Notes under the pieces: generated by a model
Database searches by the model: none
What the model was told of the DNA's origin: nothing
What the model saw: only the letters and a program-made list of their open reading frames with translations
Origin: JAIRMO01 sp046533115
GTDB lineage: Bacteria > Spirochaetota > Spirochaetia > Treponematales > Breznakiellaceae
Length of the DNA stretch: 64,000 nt
NCBI RefSeq assembly: GCF_046533115.1
Contig: NZ_JAJQRC010000001.1
Span: 1-64,000, forward strand
Direction: 5' to 3'
Made by a program: the position numbers and the translations under genes
Shown here: positions 16,207 through 25,096 of the stretch, piece by piece
Position numbering within the stretch: the first letter of the stretch is position 1
Layout: the number at the start of each line of letters is the position of its first letter

Positions 16207-17610
16207 CTAATCCGCTTCCTCTTTCTCGCGCCGATCCTCCAGTAGGTCTGCTTTTTTCATCAGTATTTTCCCGTCAATTTCGCCTTTTTGTATGACAAGT
16301 TTCCCTGTGTCCTCTATAACGATAATACAAGGCACTGCTTCCCGGGATGTACCGGTTTCACTATCTTTTGTATTGTCATCTTTCAGCGCATCGAAGTTCT
16401 CAACTATAGCCCCGCCGTTTATGGTTCCCAGACCGCTTATGGCAAAGGCGTTCCCCAGTTTGCCGGCACTGTTCTTGACCACGAGCCCTCCCTCCATAGT
16501 GAAACTGCCGTCCTCCATAACATGGACGGCGCCGCCCATACCGGCGGTATAGTTTTTCATCAGCAATCCGCCTTTCACTATAAAAACACCCTCCTTGCCG
16601 GCGACAAAAACGCCCCCTCCTCCAAGACGCGCAACGTTATTGGTGATCATAGCGTTTGACTGACAGGTAAAAGAGCCCTGGCTGTATACTCCGCCGCCCC
16701 AATTCATCACGCCGTTTTTCGTGATGAGTCCCTTTTCAAAGGTAAAGACGCCCCCGGCATCTACGAATACACCGCCTCCGGAACCGGCGTAATCCTCCCT
16801 TTCAACGGCAATGGCGCGGTTGTATTCTATTTTGCCGTCCTCCATGATAAAATGGGCATTTGAACAGACGAACACACTGCCTCCCTTCCCATAGGGGATG
16901 GATACGCCCCCAATCCGTATGAGCTTCTCACCGCCTGCTATATTATCTCCAATTAAACCGTCCCGCAGGACAAATTGGGCGCCTATCCCTACAAAAACCC
17001 CCGCGCCTGAAACAATGGCTTCATTATCGGAAATAGTGCCGCCAAGCATCGTAAATTTTCCGCCGTCATCCGGGAACACTCCGCCGCCGTTCATTTTGGT
17101 TTTGTTCCGCGCAATTAAGCCGCTCTCCATAATAAATTCGCTCTCTCCGCTCAAGTACACACCGCCGCCCATACCAAAACCGGCATCGTTATCCGATATT
17201 TCGGCGCCCCGCATAATCAAGGTTCCCCTGTCAACGGTAATACCCGCTCCGCCGCTGTCCTGAGTAACGCCTCCGCGGATAACGATATTTTTCCCGAGGT
17301 ATACCTTATTACCGTCCGCGATATATATAACACGCTTGTCAAGCCCCTGGGCGTCGAGTGTCCCGGGATTTTCGCTGCCGCCGCCTTGCAGGTAAATTAC
17401 GGGTAAATCCCCTCCCGTTATATCGATCATCGCGTTACGGGCAGCAACCTCGGTAACGGATCCTGTTATGATAAGGTACGCCGCCCCGTATAATTTTCCC
17501 CGGATCCTGTCCAGTGCCGCGGCTACGCTCCACAAGGGCTTCTCATTCGTTCCCTCATTCGAGTCGTCGCCGTCTTCGGAAATATAAAGAGTAATTTCTG
17601 TTTCATTCAT
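16207..17610 (-). CDS. Right-handed beta-helix repeat protein
   Basis: 467 residues from the ATG at 17610, with AAAGGG immediately before it. The N-terminus (ITLYISEDGDDSNEG) resembles the start of pectate-lyase-like beta-helix proteins. From residue 100 on, imperfect rungs of about 22-25 residues repeat the pattern GGGVFV...FTMEGGLI..N.A, giving a stacked, Asn/Gly-rich solenoid. Proteins of this type are usually secreted adhesins or polysaccharide-active proteins. Unusually, no signal peptide or lipobox is visible, even in the upstream in-frame extension to 17655. Spacers on both sides are non-coding and neighbours are unrelated, so it may be an acquired or truncated member of a surface family. 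Function unknown. Confidence 0.75.
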   Translation of the reverse strand: MNETEITLYISEDGDDSNEGTNEKPLWSVAAALDRIRGKLYGAAYLIITGSVTEVAARNAMIDITGGDLPVIYLQGGGSENPGTLDAQGLDKRVIYIADGNKVYLGKNIVIRGGVTQDSGGAGITVDRGTLIMRGAEISDNDAGFGMGGGVYLSGESEFIMESGLIARNKTKMNGGGVFPDDGGKFTMLGGTISDNEAIVSGAGVFVGIGAQFVLRDGLIGDNIAGGEKLIRIGGVSIPYGKGGSVFVCSNAHFIMEDGKIEYNRAIAVEREDYAGSGGGVFVDAGGVFTFEKGLITKNGVMNWGGGVYSQGSFTCQSNAMITNNVARLGGGGVFVAGKEGVFIVKGGLLMKNYTAGMGGAVHVMEDGSFTMEGGLVVKNSAGKLGNAFAISGLGTINGGAIVENFDALKDDNTKDSETGTSREAVPCIIVIEDTGKLVIQKGEIDGKILMKKADLLEDRREKEEAD

Positions 17611-17693
17611 CCCTTTACGGTAACATTGAAGGCGGAACAGCCGCAATACCCACAAGCCCGGGAAAGAATTTGAAAAACTGCCGAATATACAGG

Positions 17694-18449
17694 CTAATCA
17701 TTTATCCCCTTCAACCGTTCCATCCTCCCCCGATAGAAGGCGGAACTGCCCTGACGGGCGTCTATTTCCCGCTGCATAATCTCCCGAACCCCCCGGGCGA
17801 ATTCCCGAACCGAGTCCATGGATATCGCCCCGGTTTTGTTCCGCCGGATAAACCGGGAGGGGTATACCGGATCCAGGACTATCATTTTTTCCTTGGGGAG
17901 GGACCGGCCCCAAAAGGAAAAAGGTTTAAAGGCCCCTTCGGAAAAAACCGTAACCAGGGGGATCACCGGAATATCAAGTTCCGCGGCGATATAAAACGCC
18001 CCGGGTTTAAATTCATAGATTTTCTGATTGTAAAGGTAACATTCCCCTTCCGGATAAAAGTGGATAAACCGGCGGTGCCGAAAGGCGGTTTTGGCGGACG
18101 CCAAAACACGGTCCAATCCGCTCTTACCCGGGGGAAGGGGCATCCCTCCCAGGAGCCGGACAAAGGTCCCCAGGTAGGGGGTCACTACGGTTCCCTCCAG
18201 AAGGGTCTGCCAGGTACGACGGGGAAATACGGCGCCGCTCACCATAACCGGATCCAAAAAAGTGGTATGGTTCGATACCAGGATAGCCCGGGAGATACCC
18301 TTGAGTTTTCCGGTATTTTCATATCCGGTCGTATAGAGCAGGATATTTATCGTCTGAGCCAGGATCCAGACGGGATAAAAAACCATAGCCGTGGCAAGCC
18401 GAAAGGGGAGGGAAACGTCCAGGAGGGGACGGCCGCGTTTATAAGGCAT
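17694..18449 (-). CDS. plsC: 1-acyl-glycerol-3-phosphate acyltransferase family protein
   Basis: 251 residues. The PlsC catalytic motif H-x4-D is present as NHTTFLD near 80, followed by FYPEGE near 150. An N-terminal hydrophobic segment (about 8-28) should anchor it to the inner face of the membrane. It acylates lysophosphatidate, or a related lipid head, from acyl-ACP or acyl-CoA. It starts three bases after the glycosyltransferase gene, so the two are probably one transcript and may build a glycolipid together. The exact acceptor is not readable from sequence. Confidence 0.82.
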   Translation of the reverse strand: MPYKRGRPLLDVSLPFRLATAMVFYPVWILAQTINILLYTTGYENTGKLKGISRAILVSNHTTFLDPVMVSGAVFPRRTWQTLLEGTVVTPYLGTFVRLLGGMPLPPGKSGLDRVLASAKTAFRHRRFIHFYPEGECYLYNQKIYEFKPGAFYIAAELDIPVIPLVTVFSEGAFKPFSFWGRSLPKEKMIVLDPVYPSRFIRRNKTGAISMDSVREFARGVREIMQREIDARQGSSAFYRGRMERLKGIND

Positions 18450-18452
18450 GAT

Positions 18453-19598
18453 TCAACGCACCACCCGGTCTTTCCAGAGAAAGCCCTTACCGCTTACGGT
18501 TCTGAACCAGGAAAAAATTCCCACATAAAGGTAATTCAAAAAAATAATCGGCCAGAGGAAAGCGTAATACCAGGGTATATCGCGGTCCAGGTATTGGATA
18601 ACAAAGGCCAGGGTAAAGAGGCTATTGGCTAGTAAAACATGGATGAAAAAAGGACTTCGTATAAACAAAAGGATAAACAAAAGGGGAAAGGGCAGGAAAA
18701 TAAAAACAACCACCAAAAGGGCGACTATAAAAAGGAGGACCGAATTTTTTCCGAAAAAAACAAAGATGTTTTTTCCTATCCCCTCCAGAGCCGCATGATA
18801 CCCCGTATACATCCGGCAACGGATCTGCTCCTTTAGATCCAGGAATATGGTCTGGTATCCTTGACGTTTGAAAAGCCGGGCCAGGTACATGTCCTCCACC
18901 GGTTTATTCCGGATGGTGGTGTATCCCCCGACCTTTTCAAAGGCATCCCGGTTTACCGCGATGAACTGACCGATGGCGGCGGAAAAAAAGGTCCACCGGG
19001 TATAACGGTTTAAAAAAATGGGCACCACGATGGTGGTGAGAAAATACATCAAGGGTACGGTGATGGCCTCCCCAAAGGTGAGGAGTTTTTGTTTGGTATA
19101 CCCGGAAATAAAATCCACCTTGGAATTTTGTAGATTGGATACGGTCCAGGAAATACAGGTGGGATTATGGACAGTATCGGCATCGGTAAAGACAAAAATA
19201 TCCCCCTTCGCTTCCCCGGAGAGTTGCTGCATGGCATAGGGTTTTCCAAACCAATCGTCCGGCAGGGGTTTACCGGAAAAAACCCGGACCCGCTTATCCT
19301 CCCGGGCGATCTTCTGGATAATACTGAAGGTTTTATCGGTAGAATTATCGTCGATTACGAGGATCTCATAGTTCAAATAATCCTGATTCCGTAAGGAATT
19401 AAGACATCTTTCGATGTTTTGTTCCTCGTTTCGGGCGGGGATCAGCACGGAAACCAGCGGCCCTTCTTTAACGGTGGGGGGGACCGCGTGAAGCCGCATA
19501 TCGATCATATTGATCGTTCCCAAAAGGCAAAAATAAATGCCCACACCGATAAGGATGGGGAAATACACACTCGGAATAAACGCAATCATCATTTCCAT
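18453..19598 (-). CDS. Membrane-bound family 2 glycosyltransferase
   Basis: 381 residues. A first membrane segment (about 8-30) precedes a GT-A domain with VSVLIPARNEEQNIERCL, the nucleotide-sugar motif VIDDNSTD, and the metal-binding FTDADT. Two or more hydrophobic segments near the C-terminus (about 280-360) hold it in the membrane. This layout matches processive or lipid-linked GT2 enzymes such as hydroxychlorobactene or ceramide glucosyltransferase-like proteins. With the adjacent PlsC-type acyltransferase, glycolipid synthesis is a reasonable inference. Donor and acceptor are unknown. Confidence 0.85.
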   Translation of the reverse strand: MEMMIAFIPSVYFPILIGVGIYFCLLGTINMIDMRLHAVPPTVKEGPLVSVLIPARNEEQNIERCLNSLRNQDYLNYEILVIDDNSTDKTFSIIQKIAREDKRVRVFSGKPLPDDWFGKPYAMQQLSGEAKGDIFVFTDADTVHNPTCISWTVSNLQNSKVDFISGYTKQKLLTFGEAITVPLMYFLTTIVVPIFLNRYTRWTFFSAAIGQFIAVNRDAFEKVGGYTTIRNKPVEDMYLARLFKRQGYQTIFLDLKEQIRCRMYTGYHAALEGIGKNIFVFFGKNSVLLFIVALLVVVFIFLPFPLLFILLFIRSPFFIHVLLANSLFTLAFVIQYLDRDIPWYYAFLWPIIFLNYLYVGIFSWFRTVSGKGFLWKDRVVR

Positions 19599-19680
19599 AA
19601 AAAGGTATCGTTCCTAAAAATTGATGCCGCCCGCAAGATTAACCTGCATCTTGGAACCGGCTCAATCAGGTAGGCAAAAC

Positions 19681-20406
19681 TTAAGTTTTGCTCAACAGTT
19701 CTTGTACATATTGATTGGTAGGATAAACAGCCAGGGACCTTTGAAACCAGGTCTTGGCCTCTTGGTTTTTTTTCTGCTTTAAATAGGCATAACCTATGGC
19801 TGAATATACATTAAAACGATCGTCCTTCTGCAATCGTGTTTCAAAATTATTCAAAATATCTTCCATCATTTGTATTCCCCGTTTTAAATTATTAAACGGT
19901 GAGGGAGCGTACACCCACCGGGAAGCTATCAAAAATTGGGCCGCGGTGTTTCCCGGATCCAAGGCCAGGGCCTCTTTGGCATAACGCTCCACATTAGGGC
20001 CGTTCTGCATAACATAACCCACCGATTTGATGGTACAGGATTGGGAAAGGTTTTCCGCCAGCATCACCCACCCTTCGGGGGAGGCTGCCATATCCAGAGA
20101 CCGCTGGGCCAGGGCTATCCCTTCCTCAAACCGGGCCAGGGCCTCATCTTTCCGGGTGTCGTAAAGATAAACCCGTCCCATCATATATTCACACCGGGAC
20201 AACATAAGGTAAAGCTGCTGCCCGGAGAGACTTTCTTCGGCCCGGCGTTTTACCTCCCGGTAAAGGGGGGCCACTGCATCGGCTTTGAGATTTTGCTCAT
20301 AGATGGCCTCCCGTAGGGGCAAAAACCAGTCGGGAAGGGACTCGGCATATACCATAAGACTAAAAAAACAAAAAACAGTGCCTAAAATATACTTTTTGTT
20401 TTTCAT
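19681..20406 (-). CDS. Exported TPR protein
   Basis: 241 residues. A signal peptide is clear (MKNKKYILGTVFCFFSLMVYA, cleavage near 21). The rest is helical, with TPR-like units near 90-110, 135-160 and 195-225 (ALALDPGNTAAQFLIAS, AYLKQKKNQEAKTWFQRSL). It should lie in the periplasm and bind proteins. It follows the helicase gene by 55 bases on the same strand, which may be chance. Its base composition is lower in GC than the neighbours. I do not recognise a more specific family. Confidence 0.8.
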   Translation of the reverse strand: MKNKKYILGTVFCFFSLMVYAESLPDWFLPLREAIYEQNLKADAVAPLYREVKRRAEESLSGQQLYLMLSRCEYMMGRVYLYDTRKDEALARFEEGIALAQRSLDMAASPEGWVMLAENLSQSCTIKSVGYVMQNGPNVERYAKEALALDPGNTAAQFLIASRWVYAPSPFNNLKRGIQMMEDILNNFETRLQKDDRFNVYSAIGYAYLKQKKNQEAKTWFQRSLAVYPTNQYVQELLSKT

Positions 20407-20461
20407 ATTATTGTTATCATAACATAAATCGGCGGAATTTATCCAGATCCTTTACCAAATA

Positions 20462-22573
20462 TCAGGTAAATTTGCTTTTTAATAGGGCAAAATATTTTTC
20501 CGCTTCTTTGGGATCTTCCACGGGTTTTTCCTCCTCCCGATAGGCGATAAGATGGGGGGGGATTTCCGCCAAAAACGGGGAGGGGACACAGTCGACGGTG
20601 TTTTGTAATCTCCGCCGCTTAAGGCAGCTTGAGATAAAGAGCTTATCCCTGGCCCGGGTGATGGCCACATAAAAAAGCCGCCGTTCTTCTTCGATGTTTC
20701 CCCCCCCCTCTTCCAGGCTCCGTTCGTGGGGAATGATGCCCTCTTCGGCGCCGGCGATAAAAACCACGGGGAATTCCAGGCCCTTAGCGGCGTGGATGGT
20801 CATCAGGTTCACCTTTCCCTTTCCGCCCGCCTCCCCATCCTCATCATTGCGGGTGATAAGACTTATCCGGTTGAGGTATGGGTAAAGGGTAGGGTCCGGG
20901 TTGTCTTCATCGGCTTCCCAGGTTTCTATGGAACTGATGAGGCTTTCAATATTGAGGAATTTCCACCGGGCCATTTTGTCATTTTTACGGTACTCCGTGA
21001 TCAGGTAGGACCAGTAATCAATGGTTTCTATCAGGCGCCGTACTTTTTGGGAAAGCCTCCAGCCTTTTTGGGATGCCCCCCCCAGGATTTCGGCTTTAAA
21101 AGACTCGATCAGGGTCATAAAACCGTCTATTTCCGCCCGGCCCTTATCGATGCCCCCTCCGTAAGCGGATGGGCCATGTCCCCTTCGCAGCGGATCCAGG
21201 GCATCGGTTCCCGGCTCCTGAAAGAGGGGGGCCGGGACATGGCGGAGGCGGCCCATGGCATCCCACAGGGAAGATTGGTTTTTCCGGGCCAGATCGGTGA
21301 CGGCGGTGATCAGGGCCTTACCCATACCCCGCCGGGGGGTATTGATTATCCTGAGAAGGTTTACGTCGTCATCGGGGTTGGCGATTACCCGGAGGTAACT
21401 CAGCACATCCTTGATCTCCTTCCGTTGAAAAAAACTCGTTCCCCCCGAAACCCGGTAGGGGATGTTTTCCGACAGAAAGGCCTCCTCAATACTCCGGGTC
21501 AGGGAATTGGTCCTGATGAGGACCCCGAAATCATCATAGGTGAATTTTTCCCGAAAGAGGAGTTCCCGTATCCGGGACGCGATAAATTCCCCTTCTTCGC
21601 TTTCATTTTGAGGATGGAAAAGCTCAATAGGTTTGCCTCCCCCATTTCCGGACCACAGGTTTTTTCCCTTGCGGTGGGTATTATGGGAGATTACCCCGTT
21701 AGCCGCCTCCAGGATGGTGGAGGTGGAACGGTAGTTTTGCTCCAGTTTGATCTCCTCCGTACCGGGAAAATCCCGTTCAAAATTGAGGATATTTTCGTAA
21801 TTTGCCCCCCGCCAGGAGTAGATGGACTGATCATCGTCCCCCACCACGCAGACATTCCGGTCCGCCAGAAGGTTCATCAACCGGTATTGGGTAACGCTTG
21901 TATCCTGGAACTCATCCACCATGATATACCGGTAACGGCGGCGGTATTTTTCCAGAATTTCCGGGAAGGTTTCAAAAATTTCAATGGGCAGGACCAAAAG
22001 ATCGTCAAAATCCAGGGCATTAAAGAGCTTTAAACCATGCTGATATTCCCGATAAACCGGCTCAAATCCCCCCCGGGCCATGGGGTCGTTTTTTTCGACC
22101 AAATCCTCCCACCGGAGGCGGCCGATCTTGATATTGGAAAAAAACTGTCCCAGGGCATAGAGATCCACCCCCTCCGGGGAAATCCGCACTTCCCGGAGGC
22201 TGTCCTTGATAAGCTGGAGCCGGTCGGTTTCGTCGTAGATTGAAAAATTTTTCCGGTACCCCAGGGTTTCTATTTCTTCCCGGAGGATCCGTACCCCAAA
22301 GGCATGGAAGGTACTCACCGTGAGGTTCTGCAGTTTCTTCCCGGTCAGCTCCTTGACCCGGCTTTCCATCTCCCGGGCCGCCTTATTGGTAAAGGTCAAG
22401 GCCAGAATGGCGGATTGGGGGATCCCCATTTCCAGCATATAGGCGATCCGGTAGGTGATAACCCGGGTCTTCCCCGAACCCGCCCCGGCGATGATCAATA
22501 CCGGCCCGTCGATGGTTTTTACCGCGCGGATCTGCGGCTCATTGAGTTCCGCTTCAAAGTTGAGTTTTGTCAT
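20462..22573 (-). CDS. UvrD/PcrA/Rep-type superfamily 1 DNA helicase
   Basis: 703 residues with all SF1A motifs: Walker A AGAGSGKT near 31, motif Ia LTFTNKAA, motif II VDEFQDTS, motif III GDDDQSIYSWRGA, motif IV LEQNYRS, motif V TIHAAKGLEFPVVF and motif VI VAITRARDKLF. It unwinds DNA 3' to 5', probably in excision repair, mismatch repair or replication restart. The C-terminal tail is short and lacks the Tudor-like RNA-polymerase-binding end seen in PcrA. It could be the only UvrD-like helicase or a Rep paralogue; I leave the symbol blank for that reason. The COG2426-type membrane gene sits six bases upstream. Confidence 0.93.
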   Translation of the reverse strand: MTKLNFEAELNEPQIRAVKTIDGPVLIIAGAGSGKTRVITYRIAYMLEMGIPQSAILALTFTNKAAREMESRVKELTGKKLQNLTVSTFHAFGVRILREEIETLGYRKNFSIYDETDRLQLIKDSLREVRISPEGVDLYALGQFFSNIKIGRLRWEDLVEKNDPMARGGFEPVYREYQHGLKLFNALDFDDLLVLPIEIFETFPEILEKYRRRYRYIMVDEFQDTSVTQYRLMNLLADRNVCVVGDDDQSIYSWRGANYENILNFERDFPGTEEIKLEQNYRSTSTILEAANGVISHNTHRKGKNLWSGNGGGKPIELFHPQNESEEGEFIASRIRELLFREKFTYDDFGVLIRTNSLTRSIEEAFLSENIPYRVSGGTSFFQRKEIKDVLSYLRVIANPDDDVNLLRIINTPRRGMGKALITAVTDLARKNQSSLWDAMGRLRHVPAPLFQEPGTDALDPLRRGHGPSAYGGGIDKGRAEIDGFMTLIESFKAEILGGASQKGWRLSQKVRRLIETIDYWSYLITEYRKNDKMARWKFLNIESLISSIETWEADEDNPDPTLYPYLNRISLITRNDEDGEAGGKGKVNLMTIHAAKGLEFPVVFIAGAEEGIIPHERSLEEGGGNIEEERRLFYVAITRARDKLFISSCLKRRRLQNTVDCVPSPFLAEIPPHLIAYREEEKPVEDPKEAEKYFALLKSKFT

Positions 22574-22579
22574 AGCCGC

Positions 22580-23062
22580 CTAAATTTTTTTAATAAAAAA
22601 ATGGAGTCCCCGGATCCCCAGAAGGACCACGGCGGTCACGATGACTCCGGCGGTAAGGACCCCCAGGGTTACCGCGGCTATGGTCCGTCCCTTCCCCATG
22701 CCCAGTACCCAAGCTCCCAAGGTTCCGGTCCAGGCGCCGGTCACGGGCAGCGGTACGGCCACAAAAGCGGCGACCCCAAGCCAGCCCCATTTTTCCACCC
22801 CCGTTTTGAGTTTTACCCGGGTCCGTTCCACAAACCGGCCGAAAAGCCCCCGGTACCAGGCCATTTTCAGGAAAACCTTATGCAGGGTAGAAAGAAATAT
22901 CCAACAGGCCGGAGCGACGAGGATATTGATCCCCACCGCAAAGGGGTAGGCCCAATACCAGGGAATACCCCGTGCCACGGCAAAGGGTATCCCTCCCCGG
23001 AGTTCTGAAATGGGCAAAAAAGACAAAAAAGCGGTCCACCCAAGGATCGTCAGGGTATTCAT
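22580..23062 (-). CDS. Small multi-drug export family membrane protein (COG2426 type)
   Basis: 160 residues with four or five hydrophobic segments, and the hallmark SELRGGIPFAVARG near residue 19, which marks the COG2426 / Sm_multidrug_ex family. A second family feature is the PLPVTGAWTGTLGAW loop near 105. These proteins sit in the inner membrane. The drug-export name comes from annotation history and true function is unknown. The reading frame ends six bases before uvrD-type helicase, so they share a transcript. Confidence 0.85.
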   Translation of the reverse strand: MNTLTILGWTAFLSFLPISELRGGIPFAVARGIPWYWAYPFAVGINILVAPACWIFLSTLHKVFLKMAWYRGLFGRFVERTRVKLKTGVEKWGWLGVAAFVAVPLPVTGAWTGTLGAWVLGMGKGRTIAAVTLGVLTAGVIVTAVVLLGIRGLHFFIKKI

Positions 23063-23237
23063 GCCCCCAGCTTACCAAAATAGGCCGGTAATGGCTAGGA
23101 GCCCATGGAATCGGGGAAATTTCGGCTCCTTTCTACCCCGCTAAAGGCAGCTCAGCCCTGACCGGCCCCGCCTTGCAGATCCGGCGGAGAGGTGGTATAC
23201 CTATGGGGTAAAGAGACTAAAATAAATACGGAACCCT

Positions 23238-23834
23238 ATGACGCTTTGGTTTGCCACCGGAAACCCCCATAAACGGGAAGAACTTGCGGCCATTCTGAAA
23301 GGCCACCGGATACACATACCCTCCCAGGGGGGCATCCCCTTTGAACCTGAAGAAACGGGGGTTACCTTCCTCGAAAACGCCCTGATCAAGGCCCGGGCCC
23401 TGTACCGGCGGGTTTTGGCCCCGGTCATTGCCGATGATTCGGGCCTCTGTGTGGATGCCCTGGGGGGAAGGCCGGGGATCTTTTCCGCCCGGTACGGCAG
23501 CGAAGGCGGTAAAAACCTCGACGCCGGGGAACGGAACGCCCTGCTCCTGCGGGAGTTGGAGTTTAGTTCCCGCAGGAGTGCCCGATTTGTATGCGCCATG
23601 GTATTGCTTTTACAGGAAGACCGGTTTTTTGTGGTCCAGGAAACTCTGGAGGGGGAAATTATCCGGAAAGGCCGGGGTTCCGGCGGTTTTGGCTATGATC
23701 CTATCCTCTACCTCCCCGACCGGGGGTGTACCGTGGCGGAACTAGGGGAGGAAGAAAAGAACCGGATAAGCCACCGGGGAAAGGCGGGACGGTTCATAGG
23801 GGAGATCCTCGCCGCCATACCGGAGGAACCATAA
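23238..23834 (+). CDS. rdgB: XTP/dITP diphosphatase (HAM1/RdgB family)
   Basis: 198 residues. The start FATGNPHKREEL is the family signature, with the substrate-binding segments GVTFLENALIKA, IADDSGLCVDAL and PGIFSARYG, and a C-terminal ISHRGKA. It hydrolyses non-canonical purine triphosphates (XTP, ITP, dITP) to monophosphates and so keeps deaminated bases out of DNA and RNA. The gene is upstream of the small ORF and the metallophosphoesterase that lead into the flagellar operon; 65 bases separate it from the small ORF. Confidence 0.94.
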   Translation: MTLWFATGNPHKREELAAILKGHRIHIPSQGGIPFEPEETGVTFLENALIKARALYRRVLAPVIADDSGLCVDALGGRPGIFSARYGSEGGKNLDAGERNALLLRELEFSSRRSARFVCAMVLLLQEDRFFVVQETLEGEIIRKGRGSGGFGYDPILYLPDRGCTVAELGEEEKNRISHRGKAGRFIGEILAAIPEEP

Positions 23835-23899
23835 AAAAGATGAAAAATAAGATTGTCCCCTTGACCCCTAAAATGATACGTTTAAATTAGGAAAGGCCC

Positions 23900-23986
23900 A
23901 TGAACAGCGAGGATAGCTTAAAACAAAAATTCGACGGTTTTCATTCCCGGACGGAAAAGTCCCGCCGCGTAAGGGGCCGGATCTGA
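23900..23986 (+). CDS. 28-codon ORF translationally coupled to the phosphoesterase gene
   Basis: Encodes MNSEDSLKQKFDGFHSRTEK followed by a basic end (SRRVRGRI). A good AGGAAAGG site lies just upstream, and the stop overlaps the next start as TGATG at 23984-23988. No long gene competes here. It could be a real microprotein or a leader whose translation drives the downstream gene. I do not recognise it, and its shortness keeps confidence low. Confidence 0.4.
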   Translation: MNSEDSLKQKFDGFHSRTEKSRRVRGRI

Positions 23987-25080
23987 TGGCTTCTTCATTT
24001 TTTCAGGAAATACTGAGCCCCATGTTTAATCCCCGGGCGGTACTGGATATTTCCGGGGGGGGCAAGGTTCTGGTGGTTAGTGATTTTCACATGGGCAGCG
24101 GCCGGGGGGATGATCTGGCCCGTAACGGCGCCCTGGTTATGGAGATGCTGGAAGGCTACTACCTGGCCAATGGCTGGTACCTGGTATTAAACGGCGATAT
24201 AGAGGAACTGCAGCGGTATTCCCTGGGGGCCATAGAAACCCGGTGGGCTCCGCTGTACCGCATCCTGGATCGGTTTGCCGCCGAGGGCAGGCTCTATAAA
24301 ATCGTTGGTAACCATGATGAGGAGTTGATCTTTGAAAAAAATTATCCCTATCCCCTTTTTCAGGTGGTACGGATTGAATCGGGGATTATTCCCCTGTATG
24401 TATACCACGGGCATCAATCCTCCAAGGTTTATACGGACTATAATTACCTGATCCGGGCGGCGCTCCGGTATTTTTTTAAGCCCATCGGAATCCGGAATAT
24501 TTCAACCGCCCGCAGCCCCCACCGTCGGTTTTATGTGGAAAAACAGGCCTATAATTTTTCCCTGGAAAACCATTGCATTTCCATTATAGGCCATACCCAC
24601 CGTCCCCTTTTTGAATCCCTCGGCCGTTTTGATTATATTAAATTCGAGATAGAGCGGCTCTGCCGGGATTACCCTTCATCGGTCGGTACCAACCGGGAGC
24701 GGATCGCCGCCGAGGTAGATGCCCTCAGGGTTGAATTGGGTAAACTCCAGCGTTCGGAGCGGAGAAATGTACTCCGCCAGAGCCTTTACGGTGATCGATA
24801 CCCGGTTCCCTGTCTTTTTAATTCCGGCTGCGCTATCGGTAAGGGGATCAACGCCATTGAACTGGACCGGGACCAGATCGCCTTGGTGTACTGGTTTACC
24901 GAAGGGGAGGGAAAGAAATTCATCAACCGGGGCTGGTATAAGGTCGAAAAACATAAGGAGACTAAATTCCGCCGTTCCATCCTTAACCAGGACCGGCTCG
25001 AATATGTTAAAGCCCGGATAGAACTTTTGGGGAAACACGAGACTGAAAGAAAAGAAGATACGGTTCCGGTGACCCTTTAA
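23986..25080 (+). CDS. Calcineurin-like metallophosphoesterase
   Basis: 364 residues. The dimetal motifs of the family are complete: SDFHMG near 32, NGDIEE near 69, GNHDE near 107, a GHQ near 147 and GHTHRP near 202. It should hydrolyse a phosphoester in the cytoplasm with two metal ions; the substrate is unknown. The C-terminal 150 residues are basic and helical, with a long KLQRSERRNVLRQSLYGDRY segment outside the core. Its stop is 16 bases before flbB, so it is probably the first large gene of the flagellar transcript, which makes a regulatory link to motility possible but unproven. Confidence 0.87.
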   Translation: MASSFFQEILSPMFNPRAVLDISGGGKVLVVSDFHMGSGRGDDLARNGALVMEMLEGYYLANGWYLVLNGDIEELQRYSLGAIETRWAPLYRILDRFAAEGRLYKIVGNHDEELIFEKNYPYPLFQVVRIESGIIPLYVYHGHQSSKVYTDYNYLIRAALRYFFKPIGIRNISTARSPHRRFYVEKQAYNFSLENHCISIIGHTHRPLFESLGRFDYIKFEIERLCRDYPSSVGTNRERIAAEVDALRVELGKLQRSERRNVLRQSLYGDRYPVPCLFNSGCAIGKGINAIELDRDQIALVYWFTEGEGKKFINRGWYKVEKHKETKFRRSILNQDRLEYVKARIELLGKHETERKEDTVPVTL

Positions 25081-25096
25081 GATAAGGAGATGAAAA

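Noticed and set aside
17670..18632. Long open frame on + opposite the plsC and glycosyltransferase genes
   Set aside because: It is antisense to two clear enzymes, is rich in Pro/Gly/His with no recognisable motif, and arises from GC-rich codon bias.
20726..22033. 435-codon open frame on + opposite the UvrD-type helicase
   Set aside because: All SF1 helicase motifs lie on the - strand, and the + translation has no domain pattern.
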